A stretch of DNA of 64,000 nucleotides from Pseudomicrostroma phylloplanum (taxonomy: Eukaryota > Basidiomycota > Exobasidiomycetes > Microstromatales), in contig BCHS01000002.1 of NCBI GenBank assembly GCA_039545275.1, forward strand, positions 124,001 to 188,000, in the 5' to 3' direction. The translations under genes and the position numbers were made by a program. Below the pieces are notes generated by a model. The model did no database searches and was not told where the DNA came from. It worked only from the letters and a program-made list of their open reading frames with translations. Below, one piece after another: positions 1 to 9,176 of this stretch. Numbering within the stretch: position 1 is the stretch's first letter; every line of letters starts with the position of its first letter.

Positions 1-673
1 GCTTCATCTTGCTCAGTCCCCCGCTAGCTTTGATCTTCTCCCAGGCATCGGGCGTTGTCCCATGCAGAATCTCTACGCCTGGTGGTAGGCCATCGAGACT
101 CTTGCCCGTTTGCGCTTCGGCCTCTCCTTCACTGCGCTTCTTGTCTTCTGTCGTGGGTTGCGTCCCTTGCTTAGCCTCTTGCAGGTCGAGTACTTTGAGA
201 TTGCTGAGAGTCAAGACAACATGATCCAGCTCTGTCACGCTCTCGAGACTATGACCTTGTACCGCTCTGACGAAGACTTCATCTCCCTCCTCCTTCAACT
301 CAAACCGCTTCTTCTCTCCTTCGTTGCCCTTGACAGCCTCCCTGATATCCTCCACCGTCACCCTCTTGAGCTTCTTCTTTCCGTCCTTTGTGAAGTCTCC
401 GTTCTCAGGAGCCATATCGATCTGCCTTATTCTCGGCTTTGCGATGAGGAGAGGTACAGAGATGTAGCCATCTGGTGTGATCGGGAGGGACTCTTTGAGA
501 GCTCCATGCCGGAGGAAGTACGAGAGGGCTTTGGAGAGTTGAACGGAGGGGGGCTGGGCTGCGGGAGAGCGGGGGTGGGGCGTCTTCTTTGCAGGCTTTG
601 CTTTGGGTGCACTGGCGGCATCAGTAGCCACGGCTGCGGACGATGTTGAGGCTGTCTGAGTCTCCTCTGTCAT
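1..673 (-). CDS. TPT1: tRNA 2'-phosphotransferase, C-terminus cut by window edge
   Basis: Removes the splice-junction 2'-phosphate from ligated tRNA, transferring it to NAD+, as the last step of fungal tRNA splicing. The frame is open from ATG at 673 to the window edge (224 codons, no stop). After a ~43-residue Ala/Pro/Lys-rich N-terminus comes LSKALSYFLRHGA, holding the Arg-His catalytic pair (R55, H56). VRAVQGHS follows, with the family's next catalytic arginine at R136, and then LHGT near residue 204. Yeast-type enzymes usually have N rather than V in the RAxQGHS motif. The final catalytic arginine and the rest of the ADP-ribosyltransferase-like fold lie beyond base 1. A charged insertion separates QGHS from HGT. 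The gene is divergent from the permease, with 233 bases between the two starts. Identity rests on three colinear motifs; only the 3' end is unknown. Confidence 0.88.
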   Translation of the reverse strand, partial: MTEETQTASTSSAAVATDAASAPKAKPAKKTPHPRSPAAQPPSVQLSKALSYFLRHGALKESLPITPDGYISVPLLIAKPRIRQIDMAPENGDFTKDGKKKLKRVTVEDIREAVKGNEGEKKRFELKEEGDEVFVRAVQGHSLESVTELDHVVLTLSNLKVLDLQEAKQGTQPTTEDKKRSEGEAEAQTGKSLDGLPPGVEILHGTTPDAWEKIKASGGLSKMK

Positions 674-906
674 TGCGAAGATGTCCGTCAATGGCAGATG
701 ATGGTGATGGCGAGTGATGGCGTATGTCCGTCCAGAACGAAGTCCTCGGTCACTCGACTTCCCGCCGCACGCGAGGCGGAACAAATTTCAAAAGGTGGAG
801 CGGAGCAGCCCAACCAACACCTCGCCTGATTTGGCCACCAACACCTTCCTCTCGTGTCCCATAGAGCATAGACGTGTGGTATAGAGTCCTCTTCCAGCTT
901 TGATAT

Positions 907-3890
907 ATGGACAGCTCGGTGGCGAGCGATTGTCATCTCGAGCAGCAGCAGCAGCAGCAGCAGCAGCGGTCCTCCCAAGATGGTGTCCATGCTGCTTCTG
1001 ACGCGGCAGGGCCCAGCAACGCGTCGCAGCAGCCTGCCACTCCCGCCCAGCCCATACCTATAGCAGCGGCACTACGTCCACAAGAACCCCACCCACTGTT
1101 CGCTCCCGCAGCCTCCTCGTCCTTCTCTCCCCCGGCCGAAGCTAGACCTGCTACTTTCAGCCATTCGCCACTACGGTCTCGCCGCCAGAACCTCTTCCAG
1201 ACGCCTGCCAAGGCTCGTCAGACTGCGCTCGACCTGGGCGATGTAGCGCTGGATCAGCTCCACGCCGACGACCTCATCCCCAGCTCCACTCCATCCAGAC
1301 AGTATGCGCAAGAGCCACAGTCTTTAAAGGGTAAGACCGACGGCTGGTCCAAGATGCCACACCGGCGAGACAGCGGTGATGCTGGAAAGCAGGGCAATAG
1401 CGAGCAGCATCGCCTTCCGCGACCTCCCAGCTTTGCCGAGTCGCAGTTTCAGACGATCATCAGGAGACAGAAGAAGAGGCGGATCCTTTCCGCAGCTCAC
1501 GAAAGTCGTGAAGATGATAACGTTGGCGCCAGCGCCTTCGCACCGCGGGCGGATGGAGGAGCCAGCACCGGGATCAAGTTGGACGTATTTGGCAGGCCTT
1601 CCAGCAGCAGTAGAGTCGATGCAGACAATCCCATCGGGCAGCTGGACATGGATGAGTCGTATGGTTCTTCTGCCGGTCTGCACCTCAAAGTGGGACGTAA
1701 TCGTAGCGGGCCCAACCGGGCAGGTCCGCTGAATAGCTACGAATTTGCGGGATGGGGAGAGATGTCGATGCTCGAGGTCACACCTAGCGAAATGACCGCT
1801 GCTCGCAGAAGAGTGGAAGAGCGAGGAGGAAAGCCCTCATCCCTCCTGGGACAATTCAGAGCCACTGCCATAGCGGGCAACGCCGTCACTGGGTCCATCT
1901 TCTACGCTCTCCCTTCCATCTTCGCCGTTGCCGGCATCTGGACACCCGTCTGCCTAGTTCTGGCCGCTCTTCTCATCATACCGGTGCTGATGATCATGCA
2001 CGGTCTCGCCAGCGCCCTCAAGTCTGCAAACGCTGGTTCGTACTCCTACCTCATCAACGTCTCCAGCCGAATGGTCGCTCTCATCGGAGGAAGTATCACT
2101 ATTCTCGACGCCATATCGACCGGAGCAGTGTCTAGCGCTACTGCAGCATCCTATGTCTCTGAAGAGGCGCCTCGGTTATCCATGCCCATCTTCACGATAC
2201 TGTTCCTTCTCATTCTCACTGCGATCTGTCTGCTGGGTATGAGGGATAGCTCAGCAATCGCTTTGAGCATGTTTACCCTGCATACGCTCTCAATCGCCGC
2301 CCTGATCATTACTGGTGTAGTATCCTGGGCTCGTACAGGCAATGCGGTCATCCGGGAAAATTGGAGCATCGCTGCAGGTGGAGCAGAGCTACTGGGAGGC
2401 AAGAGCACTGCTCGAGCACTCTTCGACGGGACAGTGGTGGCCTTTGTCGGTCTGACGGGATTCGAGACGACAGTAGCATATGCGGGAGACCTAAAGCCTG
2501 GCGCCTTCTTTCTGGCTTTGAGGAACATCTGGGTCACCGTCACCCTCCTGTCTGCGCCATCTGCCCTCGTGGTCCTCGCAACAATCCCATTCCCTCAGAT
2601 TCTCGGCGCCAACAACATTCTTGCTCTGCTGGCCTCTTCGACGGGCGGTAGGGCGCTCCAGCTTGTCATCGTCATCGATGCTGCCATTGTCCTCTGTGGT
2701 GGGGTCCTCACCGGCGCCATCTCCTGCACTGGAGTTCTGCTTGCAATGGCCAAGGACGGAACTCTACCGGCCAAGCTTGGCTGGGCGATTCAGAGGACGG
2801 GAGCACCTCTGTGGTCTTTGACGACGTATCTGCTTCTGTGCATTGCGATGGTAAGCACAGCCAGCTTCTCGCAAATCACAGTCGCCAGTATCTGTGAGTG
2901 GAAGGACTTATACTGTAGTGTGTGAGAGCACAAGAGGGACTGACCTCGACTTGCTCCCACTGACCCCCTTCATAGTCTCAATCATTTTCCTCGGCGTCCT
3001 CACTCTATTCGGACTCGCATCTCTGCTTCTCCTCTTCTCCCGTCCCCTCCTACCAAGGAGCAAAGTATCACTCCCAGTCATTCTCCTCTCCCTCTCAATT
3101 ACCACTATCTCCCTGGTAGGGAACGTCCTCCTCTCCCCCACCTCACTAGGTCTTACTCTCGCCTACCTCGGCGTAGTGGGAGGTACCGCCATCTGTTGGG
3201 CCAACAGGGTGCCAATTGCGCGCATCGGCCTCGTGTGGCTGCCAGCTCAGATCGACTGGTTCAGAAAGATCGGCGCGAGTAGCGGAGGAGTAGGAGCTGG
3301 CCGCAAGGCAATGAGACTTGATCAGAGGGCGGAGACGTGGATCAGGGAGACGAGGAAATCCACGAAGGCTGTCGTACGTACAAGTGTAAAGCTCGTCGGG
3401 GATCTCATCCTGCCGTCTTCTCTGACCTTCCCCCTGACATCCCTTACCTCCACTTTTCCTCAGTTCTTGACCTCGTCCGACGAGCTCTCCGTGCTAGTAC
3501 AAGCAATCATATACGTCAAGAACAACGAGCCCTCGATCGGCCGGGTCATCCTGGTGCACTGCTACGACAAGGTCGACGAAATTCCGCCCGAGCTGGAGAG
3601 CAATCACCAGCTCGTCGATGAGGCCTTCCCTACTATCACCGTCGATTTGTGCTTTAGTGAGTACAAGGTTGGGAGCGATGACGCATAGGATAGGCAGAGG
3701 CGCTGACACCTCCTTTGCCATTCTTCCCCCGGCAACGCTTTCAGTCGAGGCGCCCTTCAATGCCACTACGCTGGAGTTCCTGTCACGCAGGCTCAAGGTC
3801 CCTCTGCCGCGCTTCTTCATCGGCTGTCCTACCGCTTCCAGTCAGCAGGACGTGGGCACGCTGGGAGGGGTGCGGATCATTCTTGACTAG
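907..3890 (+). CDS. APC-superfamily amino acid permease with soluble C-terminal domain
   Basis: Three exons: 907-2893, 2976-3656 and 3745-3890, giving 937 aa. Both introns start GTGAGT, and joining them keeps the frame (VASI/FSIIF and DLCF/IEAPF). About 310 disordered residues, including eight consecutive Gln, precede a hydrophobic core beginning GQFRATAIAGNAVTGSIFY. That resembles the first helix of APC amino acid transporters; helices continue to about residue 760. The tail after the last helix looks globular (IIYVKNNEPSIGRVILVHCY ... PRFFIGCPTA), as in a fungal subfamily of large APC permeases, and recalls an alpha/beta universal-stress-like fold. It is probably a plasma- or vacuolar-membrane amino acid or polyamine transporter; the substrate cannot be read from sequence. 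The ATG at 907 is the first in frame. An alternative APC subfamily is possible. Confidence 0.8.
943..966 (+). repeat. (CAG)8 coding microsatellite
   Basis: Eight perfect CAG codons encode eight Gln near residue 13 of the permease N-terminal tail. The tract is likely length-variable between isolates. Confidence 0.9.
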
Positions 3891-3949
3891 TCGTTGAATT
3901 GTAGTAGTACAAGCAAGTGTAGATGAGCTGATCACATGGCATATGCAAT

Positions 3950-4037
3950 GTCTATACGTCTATAAGTCTATGAGTCTCTACGTCTAAACGTCTCTACGTC
4001 CATACGTCCATACGTCTTTAAGTCTATAAGTCTATGA
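3950..4037. repeat. 11-copy tandem repeat of an 8-bp unit (GTCTATAC-like)
   Basis: The 88 bases divide exactly into eleven 8-mers beginning GTC: GTCTATAC, GTCTATAA, GTCTATGA, GTCTCTAC, GTCTAAAC, GTCTCTAC, GTCCATAC twice, GTCTTTAA, GTCTATAA, GTCTATGA. Units 2-3 recur as units 10-11. The array lies between two convergent genes, starting 59 bases after the permease stop and ending 24 bases beyond the sugar-transporter stop. It would therefore be transcribed into both 3' UTRs. Confidence 0.9.
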
Positions 4038-4061
4038 GGTCTACCGTAAAGTGACCCAACT

Positions 4062-5881
4062 CTACGCGGCTCTAAGCTCGAACATCTCCGTAATCGCCTC
4101 GAGGGATTTGCCCTTGGTCTCTCGCATGAAGACGACGCAGATGCCCGATGCGATGAGCAGTGTGCTTGCAAAGAAGAAGTATGGGCCCGAGGGTGTGGCT
4201 TTGAGGAAAGAGGGCGCAGTGAGGGCGACGAGGAAGTTCGTCGTCCAGCTGTGAGGTAAAATGAAGGAGTTATGCAGTGGGTAAGCAGAACAGGGTCAGT
4301 TTCAGGTCTGGAAGACGGTCAGGACTGTGTGGCGGCGCCCAAGGGTACTGACTTTGCTAGTTGCTGAAGTGCTGCCGCACGAGATCTGAGCTTCGTCGGC
4401 ATGATCTCGCTCGCATAGATACGAGTCGCTACGGCCCACGTGCAAGAGAAGAAGGCCAGGAAGGCGTAGATGCCCACTACTACGACCCATTTGGCATTAC
4501 CCCCCGTCAGGCGTACACCGCTGCTCGTCTGCTGTCCGAATCTCGCAAAGAGACTGCCGATGACAATGTAGCATGTAGCCATGCTCAGCCCGCCGGCGAC
4601 CATTGGTGGCTTGCGGCCCCAGTGATCTGCCCAGATCTGCGCTGGGATCGTTGCGAGGACGGCGACGATTCCCAAGCCGCCGGAGGCCAAGAAGGCGCCC
4701 TCTTGGGAGGTGAAGACGGAGGCAAAGACGATGGGAGCAAAGTAGAGTATCACGTCGACGCCGCTCAATTGTTGAAAAGCCATGAGAGTGATGCCCAAGA
4801 GGGATCTGCTCCGATAACGCCTGTTGAACAGTTCGCGGAAGCTCGCGGAGGAAGCGTTGAGCCTGCGACTCTCGGCAATGGCGGCCTTGATGCCGTCCAG
4901 CTCCAGGAGAAGGAGCTCATCCTCTGCTCCATACCGACCTGGACGGTGGTGACGGCCAGAGTGGGGAGAGAGACGCAACTGCCTCAAAGTAGATAGGGCT
5001 TGATCTTCGCGTCCGTTTTGGGCCAGCCAGCGAGGCGAGAAAGGAACGAGGAAAAGAGTGGCAAAGCAGAGTGCAAGTGAGAGCACTGCCGATAGCGCAA
5101 AGGGAAGCCGCCATTGCATGCTCGAGTTGATCATCGAAGTGCCATAGCACAGGAAGTAGCCTGTCATCAAGCCTACAGTGATTGCGAATTGCAGCATGCA
5201 TACCAACTTCCCGCGAGCTTGCGCCGGAGCGATCTCGACGAGATAAATGGAGGCGACGCTGATCATCTGTCCTGCGCCGATGCCGGTGATGAGGCGAGCG
5301 ACCTGCATCATTGCGAAGCTCTGCCCCGCGGCACAGACAGCTGATGCCAATGCGAAGATGGCTGCGCCTACAGCGATCCCGTAACGTCGGGAGATCTTCT
5401 CTGCCACGACGCCGCTGGCTAGGGAGCTCGCTGACGCAGAGAGAAGGATAGAGGCAACGAAGAAGCCCTGCAATGAGGACGATAGGTCACCCACAGTGTC
5501 TGAGAATTGCGGCATCTGGGTGATGGGACCAATGGACCCTGCTCGAGGTGGCGAGAAAGAGATGCGACAGTTAGCGGTCAGTCCAGAGCGCCCAATCGGT
5601 GATTGCGTGACATATCACAGCAAATACTCGCCTGTGTCAAAGCCATAGAGGAAGCCAGAGGTAGATACGATGGCGCCAATGAAGAAGAGCCTCACCGTTG
5701 GAGGCAGGAAGGTAGGCGTCCAGGCTCGCCTTGACATCAGCACCTCATTGAGCTTGGCCGGGGGCGGCGCAAGGCTCCTCGGAGGGTAGAGAGGACCGCT
5801 TGTCTCCAACACCTCAACAGGCGTCGTTGTACCAGAGTTCCTCTTGTCCGAGTGAGGCAGAGGGGCGGTATCGTATTCCAT
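4062..5881 (-). CDS. MFS sugar transporter (sugar porter family)
   Basis: Exons 5632-5881, 4353-5538 and 4062-4248 (coding order) give 540 aa. The first intron is GC-AG (donor GCGAGT). Joining it rebuilds GFDTG/SIGPITQMPQF, the sugar-porter helix-1 signature. The second intron (GTCAGT donor) joins LQQLA-N-WTTNF, the expected stretch before helix 10. Other family motifs seen are EKISRRYG after helix 2, YLVEIAPAQARG, PFSPRWL at the end of helix 6 (PESPRWL in most members), and QQLSGVDVILYFAP in helix 7. The short tail has ETKGKSLEAITEMF. It is likely a plasma-membrane hexose or related sugar/H+ symporter. The start at 5881 has A at -3; another in-frame ATG at 6001 would add 40 basic residues but has a poorer context. 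It is convergent with the permease. Confidence 0.87.
5539..5631 (-). other. GC-AG intron 1 of the sugar transporter
   Basis: The intron is 93 nt, with donor GCGAGT after GACACAG and acceptor GAGCAG before GGTCC. No GT donor nearby restores the frame, while the GC donor rebuilds the conserved GFDTGSI motif exactly. Confidence 0.85.
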
Positions 5882-6190
5882 GATGGAGTTATGACGATGG
5901 CGATGAGTAGACTTGGTGCCAGGACGTCGTCGGTTTGGTAAGACGAGACGTGTACTTCCCCGTATCTCCTTGACTCGACTATCTCTCCAGCCTGCAGCCA
6001 TGCACGGACGCAGTCATGGACGAAATTCTTGAAGCTCCGCCCACCGCGGAACGGAAGAAAAGCTGCGGGCGCGGTGGGCTCGCCGCTGGGCGCCGCCCCG
6101 CCCCCGCCCAGTGCAATTGGGAAATTTGGGCCTTCCTTCCACCCACGCGATCTCCAGATATCTCCCCATCCCTATACATCCTCATCAACA

Positions 6191-7172
6191 AGTGAGTATA
6201 CACGCTCTCGATCATCATTCGAGCATGGCATAGCAGCAGCAACAAGCAAGCGCATTCGCACATCCGCATCATCGCAGCATAGTCCTTCGGCCTGCCCTCT
6301 TGGGCCAGCAGCGGATACTTGCATCCCGAACGATGGCCTTTTCGCACGAGTAGCCTATATCGTCACTGAACCCAAGGCCTCTTCTCCGAGAGAAATGCCT
6401 TGGGAAGAAGCATGCCGGCATTGCAAGCTCGAGGGCTGAGCTTTGCATCGTCTCTAGGGGCCGTGGATGCTTCTGGTCTGCGTCTATGGAAGGGAGGCTC
6501 GTTGGAAGGAAGCGGATTATGTCCCTTCCAACCAGTGCTTTCCCCCTACCATTGCTCTCTGGCCAATGGCTTTGGCCATTGGGCTTATTCGGGCGACAAG
6601 GGGAACCAGGGGAGCTACTCCTATGATCTGGTCTTGCGATTGCTGCTGCTTGCTGCTCTTGCTCTGCCTGCTACGATCTTTGAGAAAGCTGCGATCCTGA
6701 CAGTATCGAACCTTGTCCCCTTTCCCGCTTCTCTCTTTTTCCCTCCTGTAGTGGCACCCAAGGCAACCAAGAAGGCTACGTCCGACAACATCAACTCCAA
6801 GCTCGCGCTTGTGATGAAGAGCGGAAAGGTAACCCTCGGCCTCAAGGTGAGTTTGCTACAGGCATAGAGGTATCGGTGGCCAAGGTGCTGATTCGAGTCC
6901 GCGACACCCTTTCCTGCTCCTTCACCTTTGCTCAGTCTGCTCTCAAGAACATGCGAACTGGCAAGGCCAAGCTGGTGCTGATTTCTGCCAACACCCCACC
7001 TCTGCGCAAGTCTGAGCTCGAGTACCACGCCATGCTGTCCAAGACCTCGGTGCACCACTTCCAGGGCTCCAACGTTGCCCTCGGTACCGCCGCTGGTAAG
7101 CTCTTCCGTGTCGGTGTCCTGACCGTCATCGACGCTGGAGACTCGGACCTCCTCACCTCGGTCGCTGCCTAA
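6191..7172 (+). CDS. RPL30: 60S ribosomal protein eL30
   Basis: Component of the large ribosomal subunit; in yeast the protein also binds its own transcript. The coding exons are the single base 6191, then 6752-6846 and 6936-7172, giving 110 aa (yeast 105). The A of the start codon ends exon 1 (CATCAACAA/gtgagt) and TG opens exon 2 (gtag/TGGCACCC), giving [13 protein letters not shown]. The second intron (89 nt) joins TLGLK to [10 protein letters not shown]. Family hallmarks are [34 protein letters not shown] and [20 protein letters not shown]. The C-terminus matches the family end closely. The promoter is shared head-to-head with the sugar transporter (about 310 bases, with a GC-rich block at 6065-6110). 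Transcript data would settle the exact 5' end. Confidence 0.93.
6192..6751 (+). other. 560-nt intron splitting the eL30 start codon
   Basis: Donor GTGAGTAT and acceptor CTCCTGTAG, with a CCTGAC branch-like site about 50 bases before the 3' end. It is the longest intron I placed in the window; most others are 70-160 nt. It contains a perfect 8-bp inverted repeat with a 4-base loop (6563-6582). I saw no C/D-box snoRNA motifs in it. Confidence 0.75.
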
Positions 7173-8150
7173 GCGGTGTGTTGTGTGTCGTCCATACCCC
7201 CAGCATTCTCAGACGGTCATCTACGGTGGGAATCATCATTCACTGTAGTTGGCCTCTTACCCCAATTCAAAAGGATCGATCGAGTGTCCCAGCTAGGGGC
7301 TCTTTTGATGATCTTGTTCTCGTCACCCTTGTACCATCTAGCAGCTCCCTACATCCCATCTGGCAGGCTTTTGAGCCAGGAGGAGAAGATGATCATCATG
7401 CATGCTTCGAATCCAAATCAATTGCGTACACAAGAATTGTTACACGTGTGATCATCAGGGACAATTCCCTGCCTCTGTGCAAGTATGATCGAGGGCGGTG
7501 CATCAGTTGTGCGTGTGTGCCGGGCCTGCAAGACGAGATGGGGCTGCCGTTCCTGTCACCGCCCAGCGCAAGGGTACGGTAGGTGCCGCCTGATGGATCC
7601 CTACAGTGGGTCCCCTAGGTGGTTCCCTTGGGCTGAGTGTGCCGTTCATTGTGCGATGCTGGTAGCCGTCAAGCGAAGGAAGCCCTTGTCACCTGCAATG
7701 GGCAGTGCTGTGTCATTCCTTGAGTGCCAACCAATACGCCCCCTAAGAAAGGAGCTGCGTCGGAGCAGAGTGGTCTGGTGTGGTCTGGCCTGGCTGCCTG
7801 CCTGGCTACTCCTCTCGGCTAGGCGAGCGGGAAGGCTGCTCCGCCCGCCTCTGTCTCCGCCCGCGACTCGCCTCGCCTCGGCGCTGGCGGTCGCGGGGGG
7901 GGGGGAAGTCTGGTGGCCTCACGCTCAGGCTCAGGCTCATTCACACTGCCTGGGCTACTGCGCCTGCTGCCGGTCATCGTGGTGGCAGTCTGGATGAGGA
8001 TACTGTGACGTCCATCATCGTCTTGCTCCTGGATGTAGCATCATCTGCTGTCTTTCCTCACCTCTTCTCACCCAAAGCACAGGCAAAGCCGAAGAAGGCC
8101 AGACGCACGTCAAGTGACCGGCACTGCTCAAACGCGCGAGGGCATCCCCG

Positions 8151-8188
8151 CACACACGCCCACACACACACAAGCACACAAGCACACG
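8151..8188. repeat. CA-rich microsatellite
   Basis: Imperfect (CA)n tract broken by GC and AG steps, in noncoding DNA upstream of the phosphatase gene. Confidence 0.75.
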
Positions 8189-8751
8189 CTCCCCCGCCCG
8201 CACCCACATCCCGCCGCGCCAGGCAGACAGGCCAGACAGGCCAGGGCAGCCAAGCAGCGCTTCATCCTCGGACCTCTTCCTCGTCCATCGCCAGTCCCCC
8301 AAGACAGATCGTCCATCACCGCCTTGCCCTTCGCTCGCAGCCTCATCCTCTCCTCCTCTCCTCTCTCTCCTTTGGACATCATCCGAGGCATCACATACAC
8401 TTGCCAACGCTCCCTCGCTCCATCACCTCCTGACTTGCCTAGACCGGAGCCAAGTCTGACCACTCCACCTCGCACCCGGCTACCACTCCCCGGGTCGCGT
8501 ATAACAAACCCCCCTAGGCCTACCGCCGTCACTCCCTCCAGCCTCTCACGCTCTTCGTATCACTGACTGAGACGACCCCGTCTTCGATCTTCGTTGCTCA
8601 GAAGAGAAGTTCGCCCAGCCACGACCTTGGCGGAATATCGCGTTACCTGCCCAGGCCCCCATTGCCCTCCTAAAGCAGAAGGGCATTCCCACCCCGGCAT
8701 ACTCCTCTGCAGCTATACAGCTCACTTCGCTCTGCGCACGAGTCTTTTGCA

Positions 8752-9094
8752 GTGAGTGAATAGACAGCAGTGCCGTAGTTTGAAGGGAACGGGTACTCCA
8801 CGGATCAGAGACGAGTTGGGCGAGATGCCTATGCTTGGCGCGCGACCTTCGACGTCGGCCATGGTACATTGGGGAGGGAGACGCATACACACGGGCAATG
8901 GCAGCTACGAGCGAGTGGGCTAGGTGTAGCGCTCGTGCTCCCCCTGTCTTACTGCCCGCTCGCCTTGTTGCATCGCGCCTCCCGCTCAGCAAGCATCAGT
9001 TGTATGCGGACCGCAACCAGCAGGGGATGTCATGCTGTGCAGGTCGAGCAAGCTTAGCCTCGTACTGAATCCTCCCTTCGCTTCACTCTCATAG
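8752..9094 (+). other. Possible 5' UTR intron of the PPZ phosphatase gene
   Basis: A GTGAGT at 8752 and CTCTCATAG ending at 9094 would frame a 343-nt intron in the leader. This is only a splice-site match, with no coding constraint to test it. Confidence 0.25.
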
Positions 9095-9176
9095 CGCTCG
9101 CACGACCTCTACGACACATAACGAATCTTCAAGCACATCTCTTCGGTGACCCACTACACCACCCAAATCAGACAAA

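Larger units (their letters stand above)
7173..9176. other. 2-kb intergenic region upstream of the PPZ phosphatase
   Basis: No credible gene seen. The open frames here are low-complexity or lack ATG starts and known motifs. The region holds a G10 run (7896-7905), CTGG/CCTG-rich DNA at 7765-7805, a CA-rich tract, three AGACAGGCC-like copies near 8222-8242, and pyrimidine-rich DNA at 8330-8560. It should contain the eL30 3' UTR and a long promoter and 5' UTR for the phosphatase gene. Confidence 0.6.

Noticed and set aside
6889..6899. tRNA B-box-like GATTCGAGTCC
   Set aside because: It lies in the 89-nt second eL30 intron and no cloverleaf or A box can be formed around it.
7896..7905. G10 run as a regulatory G-quadruplex
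   Set aside because: A single G run cannot fold alone, and no nearby partner runs were seen.
8546..8992. 148-codon minus-strand open frame upstream of the PPZ gene
   Set aside because: Low-complexity basic sequence, no family motif, no splice context; likely chance in GC-rich DNA.
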